Assembly (NCBI RefSeq): GCF_001591685.1
Contig: NZ_BCVJ01000018.1
Span: 1-35,593 of the forward strand
DNA from: Ligilactobacillus murinus DSM 20452 = NBRC 14221
Lineage (GTDB): Bacteria > Bacillota > Bacilli > Lactobacillales > Lactobacillaceae
DNA length: 35,593 nt
Direction of reading: 5' to 3'
This document shows positions 7,920 through 16,052 of the stretch, piece after piece (position 1 is the stretch's first letter; each line of letters begins with the position of its first letter). The notes under the pieces are model-generated. The model had not been told where the DNA came from. It searched no databases and was given only the letters and a program-made list of their open reading frames with translations. The translations under genes and the position numbers were made by a program.

Positions 7920-8795
7920 TTAACAATTTATTCGATTGCTTGGTTTAGCATAATTTTGGCCTAAATAATAGGTCAGGATCACTAAAACAAAGAGGCCCAC
8001 AAAGACCAAATAGCTGGACTCGATCCCAAATGTACCACCGTTTAACATCGCGTACCCAGAAACTGGGTGCGACTCTAGGATCACACTTGTACCATTGATC
8101 CCTGAAACTGGGGTACCAAATATCGGTCCTTCGGCAAAGTTCCAAGCACTATGAAACGCACCTGCTAACCAAAGATCACCGGTATAGGTCCGAAACAAGC
8201 TCATCAAGATCCCAAAGAGCGTCAAACCAATGAGCGCATTGATCCCGATCCCACTATTTCCTAAGTGAGCAAGGGCAAATGCCAAAGCCGAGATGAGGAT
8301 CGCCCAACGTTTTGAAACTTCTTTTTCCAATCTTCCTTGTAAATAGCCCCGAAAGATCACTTCTTCAGTCATCCCTTGCATCCCAAAACCTAGCAAAAAG
8401 GCTAATAATACTGTCCAATTTGAATTTTGCCAGATGACACTCACACTAAATGCTTTACCCAAGACCGCGATCCCCCAGATCAAGGCAAAAAATGCTAGTC
8501 CGAGAACATATCCAGTCGCATAGCGCAAGAACGAGCCTTTTTTATCAAATGGCATGATCTGATGTAACTGCTTTGGATCACCTTTATACTCTTGTTTCAA
8601 GATGAAGACAACAATTATCTCACCGATCAATCCAAGTCCTAGGGCCAGTGGCGAAAAGATATCACCTAGATCACCTGAGAAAGCCGCCATCAATAACCCA
8701 GTAAAAATCATGATCAGTCCCATTGGGATCGATGATACGATCATCAATAGAAGTGTCCATAAAAAAATTCTACCGATCCGTTTTAATTTATCCAT
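7920..8795 (-). CDS. CPBP family intramembrane glutamic endopeptidase
   Basis: A 291-residue membrane protein with about eight helices, of the CPBP (Abi/CAAX-like) protease family. The three family motifs are intact: EEVIFRG (Glu144, Glu145, Arg149), FALAH (His177) and HSAWN (His215, Asn219). Bacterial members are linked to bacteriocin self-immunity or processing of membrane peptides; no bacteriocin gene is visible nearby, so the role is open. It is monocistronic, with a GGACGTGAG ribosome binding site and its own terminator. Confidence 0.9.
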   Translation of the reverse strand: MDKLKRIGRIFLWTLLLMIVSSIPMGLIMIFTGLLMAAFSGDLGDIFSPLALGLGLIGEIIVVFILKQEYKGDPKQLHQIMPFDKKGSFLRYATGYVLGLAFFALIWGIAVLGKAFSVSVIWQNSNWTVLLAFLLGFGMQGMTEEVIFRGYLQGRLEKEVSKRWAILISALAFALAHLGNSGIGINALIGLTLFGILMSLFRTYTGDLWLAGAFHSAWNFAEGPIFGTPVSGINGTSVILESHPVSGYAMLNGGTFGIESSYLVFVGLFVLVILTYYLGQNYAKPSNRINC

Positions 8796-8928
8796 TTACT
8801 CACGTCCTTTTTTACATAAAAATTAAAACACAAAAAATAAGTAAAAGCTAGTAAAATGCGGTTATGTCAGAAGTCTACCATTGAAGTTCAAAACACCGAT
8901 ATCAAAAATCACATCTGACAAAAATAAA

Positions 8929-8978
8929 ACAAGGAACTCACTATGATACAAGCTTTGCATCATAATGAGTTCCTCGTT
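8929..8978 (-). repeat. Hairpin repeat, copy 1 (also a terminator)
   Basis: An imperfect palindrome of about 50 bases: AAGGAACTCA with TGAGTTCCTC, and an inner stem TATGAT/ATCATA around AGCTT. On the minus strand it is followed by TTGTTTTATTTTT, so it can end the MazG-like/nuclease transcript. Similar hairpins occur at 13774-13817 and 18192-18244. The remaining gap 8796-8928 holds only AT-rich sequence, presumably the CPBP promoter. Confidence 0.7.
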
Positions 8979-9018
8979 TTACACCCCGCGCTGACTACAT
9001 TTTCTTACATTTTAACGC

Positions 9019-9330
9019 TTACTTATTTAACCAAGCTTCTTTTTCATCTAAGAATTTTTCTACACATTCTTCCAAACTCAGACCAGTTCGTTCAGCTAAA
9101 ACCGCTAGCCACCAAACAGATTCCCCGATTTTTTGGTCTAATTCATCGTTACTTGTCTTAGGCCAACGTCCTTGTTGATCCATCGTTAAGCGCCCCACTA
9201 AAGCGGCATCTGTTAGAAAAGCTAAGGCATCTTCTTCAATTGACCACCGTGAGCCATGATGCTTTTCTTCTAGCGCATGATACTTTTGCCGGATCGCATG
9301 TGAACGTGCACTTACTTCATTTAGATCCAC
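9019..9330 (-). CDS. MazG-like protein
   Basis: A 103-residue all-helical protein resembling MazG-like nucleotide pyrophosphohydrolases: an SIEEDALAFLTDAALVGR helix with acidic residues, and a second helix KIGESVWWLAVLAERTGL. Such proteins hydrolyse (d)NTPs to monophosphates, but I see only part of the EExxE/ExxD metal motif, so activity is not certain. The start is GTG, overlapping the nuclease stop (TGAGTG), with AAAGGAGA inside the nuclease gene; the two are translationally coupled. Confidence 0.7.
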   Translation of the reverse strand: MDLNEVSARSHAIRQKYHALEEKHHGSRWSIEEDALAFLTDAALVGRLTMDQQGRWPKTSNDELDQKIGESVWWLAVLAERTGLSLEECVEKFLDEKEAWLNK

Positions 9331-10167
9331 TCAGTTATTCTCCTTTGTTGCATTTCCAGTAGCATAGTCGATCTTTAACCCTTTTTGAACATTAGGGATA
9401 AAAACATTATACTCCAACGAGCCATCACTTGCTTTAGCTTCTAAATGAGCGCCTGATGGTACTAAATTATTACCACTATAGATATTGGTCACCCGATAAC
9501 GAACTGTTTTATTTCTATCTAAAGCTTTACGAACTAAACTTTCATAATAATTTTGACCAGTCGAATAGCTTGCATTAGCCTCATTAGCCCAAGCAGTTTG
9601 AGTCGCAATATTTTTGGGATTGCTCTCGCTGGCATCAAATCCACGAATATTTCCCACTAAAGCATATCCCAATAAATGCCCACGATCATAAGCATGATTA
9701 TAGGCGCCACTCAAATTAGTCAATTGTTTAAAGCCTTGGGGTTTCCATTTAGTCGCCCCATTATTTGTTTGATGGCGATTTTTATATTGTCTAGTCGTCT
9801 TATTTAAAAGAGCATTGGCTACTGTGGGACGTTTCAAATTATCAACTTCATTAGTTGCATACGGTGCACTAGAGACTTTAGCCTTTAAATTCGTCTTATT
9901 ATTATTGACGATAAAAGCTCCACTATTGTTCCATTTTAGGTTTTGTTGTCCGCCAAGTTGTTTAACAACATCAGGTGTCAAAACTGTTTGAGCTAATTGT
10001 TGTGATGGAGTACTCTTTTTTAATTCACCTGAGCCACTCGAGCTATTTTTTTGATGTGTGCGCCAGCCACCAAAATGAGTCGTTGCTTTTGCCGTTACTG
10101 GTGCCCCGATCGCGCCACTGAGCATTAAGGCTGCCGCAAATCCTGTCAATATTTTTTTAAACTTCAT
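9331..10167 (-). CDS. Secreted DNA/RNA non-specific endonuclease
   Basis: A 278-residue extracellular nuclease. The N-terminus is a signal peptide (KFKK, then a hydrophobic stretch, cleavage probably after the AKA near residue 28). A Ser/Gly/Lys-rich linker follows, then the nuclease domain with the beta-beta-alpha-metal motif DRGH (161-164) and downstream Asn-rich helix [11 protein letters not shown]. This fits the streptococcal EndA/Spd-like group common in lactobacilli. It probably degrades external DNA for nutrients. The gene starts after GGAGGAC and is coupled to the MazG-like gene. Confidence 0.9.
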   Translation of the reverse strand: MKFKKILTGFAAALMLSGAIGAPVTAKATTHFGGWRTHQKNSSSGSGELKKSTPSQQLAQTVLTPDVVKQLGGQQNLKWNNSGAFIVNNNKTNLKAKVSSAPYATNEVDNLKRPTVANALLNKTTRQYKNRHQTNNGATKWKPQGFKQLTNLSGAYNHAYDRGHLLGYALVGNIRGFDASESNPKNIATQTAWANEANASYSTGQNYYESLVRKALDRNKTVRYRVTNIYSGNNLVPSGAHLEAKASDGSLEYNVFIPNVQKGLKIDYATGNATKENN

Positions 10168-10179
10168 AATGTCCTCCGT

Positions 10180-10211
10180 AAAAAAAGACCAACAGAATCA
10201 TCCATTGGTCT
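10180..10211 (-). terminator. Terminator of asnA
   Basis: AGACCAA and TTGGTCT pair (10186-10192 with 10205-10211) and are followed by seven T on the minus strand. Confidence 0.88.
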
Positions 10212-10226
10212 CTGTTTGTTCGATTA

Positions 10227-11234
10227 TTATAAAATGTTGATATTATGTGCGCGACACTTTTCGATCATTTCTTTAGGCCAAATACTTGCTTGGACTTCAC
10301 CAACATGCGCTTTACCTAATAACAACATACACAAGCGCGATTGTCCGATCCCGCCACCGATCGTGTATGGCAATTCCTTATTCAAGATCATTTGATGGTA
10401 GGGTAATTGCTTACGATCAAGGGCATCAGCTGCTGCTAATTGGGCTAACATCGAGTCCTCGTCAACGCGGATCCCCATACTTGAAAGTTCTAAGCGACAG
10501 TTGAGTGGTTCATACCAAAATAAGATATCACCATTCAAACTCCAATCATCATAATCAGGAGCACGTCCATCATGCTTTTCTCCACTCTTCAAGGTACCAC
10601 CGATCTGCATCAAAAAGACCGCGCCGTGTTCTTGACAGATCTTATCTTCCCGTTCTTCGGGAGTGAGTTTAGGATACATATCTTCTAATTCTTGAGTAGT
10701 GATAAAGAAGATATCATCAGGCAATTTATTGACCGCTTCAGGGTATTTATACCAGACTTCATTTTCCATATGCTTGATCACTTTGAAGATCCGTCTGACC
10801 GTATCTTCAAGGGTCGTAACATTGCGTTCATCTTTAGTGATGATCTTTTCCCAATCCCATTGATCAACATAGCTTGAATGGTAGTTATCCAACGTTTCAT
10901 CTTTTCGGATCGCGTTCATGTTAGTATATAGCCCTTCATGTAGCTTGAAGCCATACTGTTTTAGAGCCATTCGTTTCCATTTAGCTAAAGAATGGACGAC
11001 TTCAATGGTATCATTTGGGATACTCTCCATCGTAAAAGATACAGGTGTTTCATACCCATTCAAATTATCATTCAACCCCGAACTCTTTTCTACATACATT
11101 GGTGCTGAAACACGTGATAAGCCAAGCTCTTTGCCAAATTCATCTTGGAAGGTCTCCCGAATATAACGGATCGCTTCTTGTGTCTTTTTGACATCAAGCT
11201 TGGGATCATAATCTTTTGGAATAATAAGATCCAT
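10227..11234 (-). CDS. asnA: Aspartate--ammonia ligase (asparagine synthetase A)
   Basis: AsnA makes asparagine from aspartate, ammonia and ATP in the cytoplasm. The sequence is full length (335 residues from the preferred start, the usual family size) and recognisable throughout: [19 protein letters not shown], the class II synthetase-like motifs, [11 protein letters not shown], and the C-terminal [20 protein letters not shown]. The frame opens at ATG 11243, but that codon touches the GAAAGG ribosome binding site; ATG 11234 ([12 protein letters not shown]) has correct spacing. It is monocistronic. No T-box leader is present upstream, so control is probably by the promoter. Confidence 0.97.
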   Translation of the reverse strand: MDLIIPKDYDPKLDVKKTQEAIRYIRETFQDEFGKELGLSRVSAPMYVEKSSGLNDNLNGYETPVSFTMESIPNDTIEVVHSLAKWKRMALKQYGFKLHEGLYTNMNAIRKDETLDNYHSSYVDQWDWEKIITKDERNVTTLEDTVRRIFKVIKHMENEVWYKYPEAVNKLPDDIFFITTQELEDMYPKLTPEEREDKICQEHGAVFLMQIGGTLKSGEKHDGRAPDYDDWSLNGDILFWYEPLNCRLELSSMGIRVDEDSMLAQLAAADALDRKQLPYHQMILNKELPYTIGGGIGQSRLCMLLLGKAHVGEVQASIWPKEMIEKCRAHNINIL

Positions 11235-11265
11235 AAATGTCATCCTTTCTCAGTTAGTTAGTTTA

Positions 11266-11296
11266 ATTTTACCTTAAAATAATTAGATTGCAATCT
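11266..11296 (-). promoter_or_regulatory. asnA promoter with palindrome over the -35
   Basis: On the minus strand TTGCAA (11288-11293) and TAAAAT (11266-11271) are 16 bases apart. The -35 lies inside a perfect 12-base palindrome AGATTGCAATCT (11285-11296), a good position for a repressor. Confidence 0.55.
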
Positions 11297-11338
11297 TTAT
11301 TTTTTGAATTTCGTACCTTATTTTTTGATTTAACTACT

Positions 11339-11367
11339 TCCAAACGTTTTCAATGGTGACGTTTTCA
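11339..11367. promoter_or_regulatory. Two cre-like sites between asnA and the nitroreductase gene
   Basis: Read on the minus strand, TGAAAACGTTTGGA (11339-11352) and TGAAAACGTCACCA (11354-11367) each match 12 of 14 positions of the cre consensus TGWAANCGNTNWCA. They are direct copies 15 bases apart. A CcpA or other LacI-family operator is possible. Confidence 0.35.
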
Positions 11368-11414
11368 GCAAAATGTTATACTTACCGTAGTTTATAAATG
11401 AAAGGATGATCGTG

Positions 11415-12062
11415 ATGGATTTTACTACACTCGTTCAAAAAAGGCACTCGACTCGCGCTTTTACTGATCAAGTTATCCCTAGATCACAGCTTGATCAGGT
11501 CATCCAAGATGCTCTAACGACACCATCTTGGGTCAATTCCCAGCCTTGGCGTGTCTATGTTGCCACGGGGAAAACTTTAGCTTTGATCAAAGAAAAACAC
11601 CGTGAAGCAGTCAACCAAGGTGATCTCGGCCAACCAGAATATCCTGTTTTAAGTCGAGATAAGTGGGATCAACGTTCACAAGCAAACATGGCCGCTTGGA
11701 CGACCGAATTTAAGCAACGTTTCCAACCTGGTGAAGTTGATTTTCGTAAAAGTCAAGCTGATCTCTTCAATGCCCAAGCACTCATCTATATCACGCTACC
11801 AAAAAACTTATCCCTTTGGTCAGTCCATGATATCGGTGCTTTTACCCAAACATTAGTCTTAAGCGCTACCGCTCAAGGACTTGCTTCGATCACTGCTTAT
11901 GAATTAGTCAAATTTCCTACTCTTGTCAAAGAGATCATGGAGATATCTAGCAGTGAAACTTTAGCCGTTGGAGTGGCTTTAGGTTATGCCTCAACTGCAC
12001 CTTTAAATAGTTTTAGTCCTAATAAGCTTACCTTAGAACAAGTTGCTACCTTTAAAGATTAA
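11415..12062 (+). CDS. Nitroreductase family protein
   Basis: A flavoenzyme of about 215 residues that reduces nitro or quinone compounds with NAD(P)H and FMN. The N-terminal FMN-binding signature RHSTRAFTDQ is followed by TPSWVNSQPW, and the C-terminal part has the FTQTLVLSATAQGLASI helix and VGVALGY. The frame starts at ATG 11406, but AAAGGATG fits ATG 11415 (MDFTTLVQKRHS) better. It is divergent from asnA and has its own terminator. The substrate is not known. Confidence 0.88.
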   Translation: MDFTTLVQKRHSTRAFTDQVIPRSQLDQVIQDALTTPSWVNSQPWRVYVATGKTLALIKEKHREAVNQGDLGQPEYPVLSRDKWDQRSQANMAAWTTEFKQRFQPGEVDFRKSQADLFNAQALIYITLPKNLSLWSVHDIGAFTQTLVLSATAQGLASITAYELVKFPTLVKEIMEISSSETLAVGVALGYASTAPLNSFSPNKLTLEQVATFKD

Positions 12063-12109
12063 AAGTGACCCGTCCTTTCCCATTATAGAAAAGGACGGTC
12101 ACTTTTTTT
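12062..12109 (+). terminator. Strong, probably bidirectional terminator
   Basis: AAAGTGACC-CGTCCTTT pairs with AAAGGACG-GTCACTTT (one bulge), followed by a T7 run on the plus strand. It also lies at the end of the convergent minus-strand ATP-grasp gene. Confidence 0.88.
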
Positions 12110-12117
12110 CTATGATC

Positions 12118-12855
12118 TTAAAAATTACATTCATCGACCGTTCCTGTCATCTCAGCCCAACGTGCAGCTAGTAGCTTGGCATAGCTCAAATCAGAGAGCC
12201 CATATGCTGCTAAGGAGTACCCTTCATTGATCTCGATCAAGATAGTCTTACCTGCTTTAGTGACTCCGAAATCAATCCCATAGCCAGCTGGTGCCTCAAC
12301 TTCATACGTTGCAATACAATTTTTAACAATCTCGGGATCAAGATGCTGTTCCCAATCACCATAATATTGTTTGACTCCTAGGATATCACCGTAGCGCACA
12401 TATACTCGCCATTCGGCTACGATATCGACCACTTCACTACAAATAACCGTAGCATTTTCAAACGATGATCCTAGGCCGATCAAATCTTTTGGTGTACGAA
12501 TAACTTTGCCCGTGAATTTTTTCCCTTCAACCGGCTTAACAAATACCGGCCACATTTCAGGATGAGTATTAATGTAATCGATATGTGAGTACCAAATTTT
12601 TCGACCTAAATATTCTTGAACGATCTTAGGATAATTTATTTCCTAATATGCGATTCCTAACTGGTGTAATCTTTGGCGGATCGTACCTATTCCTCCGACA
12701 AAAATATCTTGTTGCTCAATTTGAGTTGGATCAAGTTCACTTAGCTTCGAGAATAATTCGATCTCAAAACCTAACTGCTCAAATCCCTTAAGTGCTTGAT
12801 ACGCATTTATGCTATATGGTAATTTATTTCTCCCCAATTGAACATAAACTTTCAT
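12118..12855 (-). pseudogene. ATP-grasp domain protein interrupted by an in-frame TAG
   Basis: The N-terminal piece (12643-12855, 70 codons) and the C-terminal piece (12118-12555) lie in one and the same frame, separated by a single TAG at 12643-12645. After the TAG the frame reads EINYPKIVQEYLGRKIWYSH and continues without further stops, so the full protein would be about 245 residues. The C-terminal part shows ATP-grasp features: VFVKPVEGKKFTGKVI, WRVYVRYGDI and the metal-binding IEINEGYSL. It resembles the DUF4343-type ATP-grasp proteins. Either a recent nonsense mutation or a readthrough gene; a pseudogene is more likely. It sits 3 bases after the GNAT gene. Confidence 0.8.
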
Positions 12856-12858
12856 TTT

Positions 12859-13284
12859 TTATCTCGCTTTCCATTCCATCTGATACTCTACTTGACCGGT
12901 CGCCTCATCCAGCTGTTCCTTTACCACGACAAAATCTGCGCGCCGATAGAAATTTAGTGCACGCTCATTTTTAGCATAGACAGCTAAGCTCAACTGCTGT
13001 TTTTGTTGTTTGGCTTTAGCTAACAGCTTGCTTCCGATACCTTTACCTTGTGCCTTGTCAGCCACAAAGATCCCCGCAATGTGATCAGCTTGCAGTCCGA
13101 TAAAGCCTAGAAGCTCATTTCCCTCTTCATAGACCCAGATTTCAGCTTGAAGCAACATTTCTTTAACTAATGCATAGTTGTCCTGCCAATATTTAGCCGG
13201 AATAAAATCATGGGCTGAAATATTTGTAGCCAGCCAAAGCTCCATGACTTGTTCTAAATCATCCGTTTTAAATTTTCTGATCAT
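12859..13284 (-). CDS. GNAT family N-acetyltransferase
   Basis: A 141-residue acetyltransferase of the GNAT fold, which moves an acetyl group from acetyl-CoA to an amine. The pyrophosphate-binding motif A is visible as QGKGIGSKLL (79-88), followed by LAVYAKNERALNFYRRADF (motif B). It resembles the YjaB/YiaC group; the acceptor is unknown. It is followed within 3 bases by the broken ATP-grasp gene, so the two probably form one transcript. Confidence 0.85.
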   Translation of the reverse strand: MIRKFKTDDLEQVMELWLATNISAHDFIPAKYWQDNYALVKEMLLQAEIWVYEEGNELLGFIGLQADHIAGIFVADKAQGKGIGSKLLAKAKQQKQQLSLAVYAKNERALNFYRRADFVVVKEQLDEATGQVEYQMEWKAR

Positions 13285-13351
13285 AAACTAACCATTCCCT
13301 TCCATACCATGATACAATAATTGCACACAACAAAAAAGTGAGGACTTAATA

Positions 13352-13738
13352 ATGGAACAGATCCATGAATATATACAACGTATCGATGATCCAGATAACC
13401 GTTTGAGCTTTGGCGACTTTATCAACTGGCTAACGACTGACTTTCCTGAATTAAAGCCAGAATACAAATGGAATCAGCCAATGTTCACCCATCATGGAAC
13501 TTTTATCATCGGCTTTAGTGTGGCTACCAAGCATTTTACTGTGGCACCTGAAATGCGTACTTTTGAGCACTTTTTACCACAGATCAAAGACCTAAAGCTC
13601 AAACATGGCAAAAAGACTTTCCAGCTCCAATTTGGCCAAGATATCCCATACGACTTACTGCGTGCGCTCATCAATTATACGCTAGCAGACAAACAAAACG
13701 TTACTAGTTTTTGGGATAAACGTAAAGTTGGCGAATAA
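13352..13738 (+). CDS. DUF1801 (YdhG/frataxin-like) protein
   Basis: A 128-residue protein of the DUF1801 family, to which the B. subtilis frataxin-like iron chaperone YdhG (Fra) belongs. Family features: ELKPEYKWNQPMFTHHGTFIIGFSVATKHFTVAPE, and a conserved basic/aromatic C-terminal half. It may help iron delivery, but many DUF1801 proteins are untested. GTGAGGAC precedes the ATG. It is a single gene, convergent with the large RNA described below. Confidence 0.75.
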   Translation: MEQIHEYIQRIDDPDNRLSFGDFINWLTTDFPELKPEYKWNQPMFTHHGTFIIGFSVATKHFTVAPEMRTFEHFLPQIKDLKLKHGKKTFQLQFGQDIPYDLLRALINYTLADKQNVTSFWDKRKVGE

Positions 13739-13773
13739 AAAATACCGTAAATCTCATTAATACTGCTATCAAA

Positions 13774-13817
13774 CAAGGGACCTAGCTCGATGCACACACA
13801 TCATGCTAGGTCCCTTG
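13774..13817. repeat. Hairpin repeat, copy 2
   Basis: A perfect 13-bp inverted repeat, CAAGGGACCTAGC (13774-13786) with GCTAGGTCCCTTG (13805-13817), and an inner GATG/CATC stem. On the minus strand it is followed by TTTGATAG. It lies 41 bases after the large RNA and probably ends that transcript; it may also end the DUF1801 transcript from the other side. Confidence 0.7.
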
Positions 13818-13858
13818 CTATTCATCCAGCGCTTGCCTGTATTGGCCCACACTTTTTA

Positions 13859-14427
13859 ACTAAAGTTCTCTCAAAACAAGATCATATCGGAGTATTTCTC
13901 TCTACGCCTGTGGCTTGCGAATTTGTTCCGTCAACGGTTCATAAGAGCTGAGCAGTGAGAGCGACTCACTACTTTCTTATGCATTCCTCGACCGTGGCAA
14001 GTATTTCAACTTCCAACATCAACTCGAACATTCAGCATTTTCATATATTTGTATGATAACTGCCGCCTTGAGCGATGTACCTGCTTCTTTTCTTATACTG
14101 TTATTTCTAACATTCACAGCAACACACTTGGTTGGATATTACCAATGTAAACTGTATCCATCCCTGAATAACAGCAATATTGGCTTCTTCTCACTGAGCG
14201 TCTATTATCATGTGGAAAAGTTCAGTACGTTAATTCTGGGCTACATTTGCATACCTCTTGGCCTCTTTTGCTTTTACAAAACGCCATGATGTCACCACCA
14301 CTTTGATAGTCACTAGCCAGTATCCCAACTAGCAAACTACGAGGGCTTAACCTCCGAGATATCTTAGCAAAGCGTTCAACTTCTCTGCACTAAGTTCGAT
14401 ATGATCTTGTTTTCAAAGAACTTTAGT
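13859..14427 (-). ncRNA. Large structured non-coding RNA (ROOL-like), ~570 nt
   Basis: No protein gene explains this stretch. Its two ends are inverted copies, 13859-13889 and 14397-14427: 29 of 31 bases match, and in RNA one of the two differences is a G-U pair, so 30 of 31 can pair. The predicted start of a near-consensus promoter (14434-14461) falls on the first paired base, ACTAAAG. Inside, further hairpins are clear, e.g. 13940-13946 with 13975-13981 around AGTGAG/CTCACT, and CTAG-rich stems near 14310-14345. GC content is more even than in the flanking gaps. A long closing helix and a size near 570 nt suit the ROOL class of giant RNAs, reported from lactobacilli including Ligilactobacillus; class membership is inference. 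A MITE with terminal repeats is the alternative, but no target duplication is seen. Confidence 0.65.
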
Positions 14428-14433
14428 ATTATC

Positions 14434-14461
14434 ATTATACACCCTTTATCTCTTTTGACAA
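14434..14461 (-). promoter_or_regulatory. Strong promoter of the large RNA
   Basis: On the minus strand TTGTCA (14456-14461) and TATAAT (14434-14439) are 16 bases apart. The -10 is perfect and the -35 has one mismatch. No ribosome binding site and start codon follow at a usual distance, consistent with a non-coding transcript. Confidence 0.8.
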
Positions 14462-14474
14462 GCTTTTTGATCAA

Positions 14475-14510
14475 CAAAAACCCTCTTGCTGATCAAATGA
14501 GCCAAGAGGG
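14475..14510 (-). terminator. Terminator of the small membrane protein gene
   Basis: CCCTCTTG (14481-14488) pairs with CAAGAGGG (14503-14510); the minus strand continues with TTTTTG. Confidence 0.88.
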
Positions 14511-14532
14511 AAAGTTAGTTATTCAATTATGA

Positions 14533-14799
14533 TTACGCCTCTTTTGTCTTAGCAAATGCCAAGTAACCGCAAGCTACGGCACCTAATGCGATAAAAATAA
14601 TTGCAGCGATCATGTTGCCTTTAGAGACCATCGTAACTGCGATCGTTGCAAACAAACTGATGATCGTCAATAAGATACCAGATTTTTGCAATGTGTTGAG
14701 TTCATTGAATTTGTCTTTGAAGCCAACTGCTAGCATCAATGAGCCTGCAAATGAACCCAAACCAAAGAGCACGTGTAAAACGATAAATAACATGTCCAT
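14533..14799 (-). CDS. Small membrane protein (88 aa), unknown function
   Basis: An 88-residue protein with three predicted membrane helices (about 3-25, 40-58, 63-82) and short loops. The frame is open further upstream, but a perfect AAAGGAGGTG ribosome binding site fixes the start at ATG 14799 (MDMLFIVLHVLFGLGSFAG). I do not recognise a named family. It is monocistronic, with its own terminator, directly upstream of the promoter of the large RNA. Confidence 0.75.
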   Translation of the reverse strand: MDMLFIVLHVLFGLGSFAGSLMLAVGFKDKFNELNTLQKSGILLTIISLFATIAVTMVSKGNMIAAIIFIALGAVACGYLAFAKTKEA

Positions 14800-14892
14800 C
14801 CCAGCACCTCCTTTTCCTTCTTTACTTAAAAATATACAGGATGTGTTAGGTAAACACAACTTTTTTGTCTTTTACACAATAGATCACTTTAC

Positions 14893-16041
14893 CTACTCTT
14901 GTTCCATGATAAATTCAGCTAGCAAACTAGCCCGTTCGATCATTGAACTGACTTTAGCAAACTCTTGGTCTGTGTGCGCTCCATCACCGACAACGCCTAC
15001 ACCATCTAAACAAGGAACGCCATTTGTCACCATAATGCCTGCATCCGAGGCTCCGCTATCACCTACTGCTTCTAGCGTGAGCAAATTTACTCGCTGGGCT
15101 GTCTGTTTGAGATCAGCAAAAAGCTGCTTTACCTGTTTTGTTTCTTCCATACTGTCGATCTTAGTTCTGACCGTAACTTCAGTCGTGGTATCTAAAACAA
15201 GATGTTCTTGGGTGAGCTGAATGATCTTTGCCAACAGCTCCTTTCTTTGTTTTTCAGTTTTGAACCTAACACCTAGACTGACCTTAGCTCTGTCAGGAAT
15301 AATGTTTTCACTTATCCCACCACTGATCATCCCACAGTTGACATGGATCCCCTGGGTCATGTCGGTCAAGGCAGCCAATTTAGGGAGCTTATCAGCTAAC
15401 TCTAGGATCGCACTGCGCCCCTTTTGCGGTTCTATCCCCGAATGAGCTGCTTTACCATGCACCGTGATATCAATGATCATCCCGCCACGCTGGTGAGTGC
15501 TGATCTGGGTACACTTAGCAGCACCTTCCAAATTCAAACCATATGCACCCCCTGTAACTTCTTGTGCCATGATCGCAGCTGCGCGTGAATCAAAATGTAA
15601 TTTTTCTTCATCACTTACAATGATCATTTTTAGCGGGCGTTTTAGCAAAGAAACTCGTTGTAACGCTTGGATAGCAAATAATCCAATGACCAAGCCGGCT
15701 TTCATATCATAGACTCCCGGGCCCAGCATTTTATCGCCGACTACCTTAAAGGGCCGTGCTGTGGCTGTTCCCACTGGAAAGACAGTATCTAGATGACCAC
15801 TTAAGATCACAGGCGCTTGATCCTTAACGCCAGCTAACTCACCAACCAAGACCATTCCTGGCTTTCCTTGATCGATCTGGCGGATCTGCATCCCTAAAGA
15901 CTGCATTTTTTCACTCAAGACCGTTGCCACTTGTTTGATCCCTGCTAGATGAGTTGAGGGACTGTCGATATTAACTAATTTTTCAGTTAAAGCGATCATT
16001 TCTGCTCGCTGTGACACTAAATATTGCTGGATATTTCTCAT
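14893..16041 (-). CDS. M20 family metallopeptidase (carboxypeptidase G2-like)
   Basis: A 382-residue zinc peptidase/deacylase of the M20A family (ArgE/DapE/CPG2). Metal ligands and catalytic residues are in place: His83 and Asp85 (SGHLDTVF), Asp112 (GVYDMKAG), Glu145-Glu146 (SDEEK), Glu172 (LEGA) and His356 (GAHTDQE). The dimerisation domain (about 185-300) contains GKAAHSG. It likely releases an amino acid from an N-acylated or dipeptide substrate. It follows the permease by 11 bases, in one operon, so the permease probably imports the substrate or exports the product. Confidence 0.92.
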   Translation of the reverse strand: MRNIQQYLVSQRAEMIALTEKLVNIDSPSTHLAGIKQVATVLSEKMQSLGMQIRQIDQGKPGMVLVGELAGVKDQAPVILSGHLDTVFPVGTATARPFKVVGDKMLGPGVYDMKAGLVIGLFAIQALQRVSLLKRPLKMIIVSDEEKLHFDSRAAAIMAQEVTGGAYGLNLEGAAKCTQISTHQRGGMIIDITVHGKAAHSGIEPQKGRSAILELADKLPKLAALTDMTQGIHVNCGMISGGISENIIPDRAKVSLGVRFKTEKQRKELLAKIIQLTQEHLVLDTTTEVTVRTKIDSMEETKQVKQLFADLKQTAQRVNLLTLEAVGDSGASDAGIMVTNGVPCLDGVGVVGDGAHTDQEFAKVSSMIERASLLAEFIMEQE

Positions 16042-16052
16042 AATACCATCTC

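Noticed and set aside
7945-8145. 66-codon minus-strand ORF inside the CPBP gene
   Set aside because: It lies in another frame of a gene with all family motifs and has no ribosome binding site; it is a shadow.
11235-11405. T-box leader for asnA
   Set aside because: The gap is only about 170 bases, with no T-box motif and no terminator/antiterminator pair before asnA.
14053-14289. 78-codon plus-strand ORF inside the large RNA
   Set aside because: It has no ribosome binding site, odd composition and runs against the strong minus-strand promoter; the RNA structure explains the region better.
13859-14427. MITE with 31-bp terminal inverted repeats
   Set aside because: Kept as an alternative only: no target duplication is seen at the ends, and the promoter start coincides with the first paired base, which favours an RNA gene.
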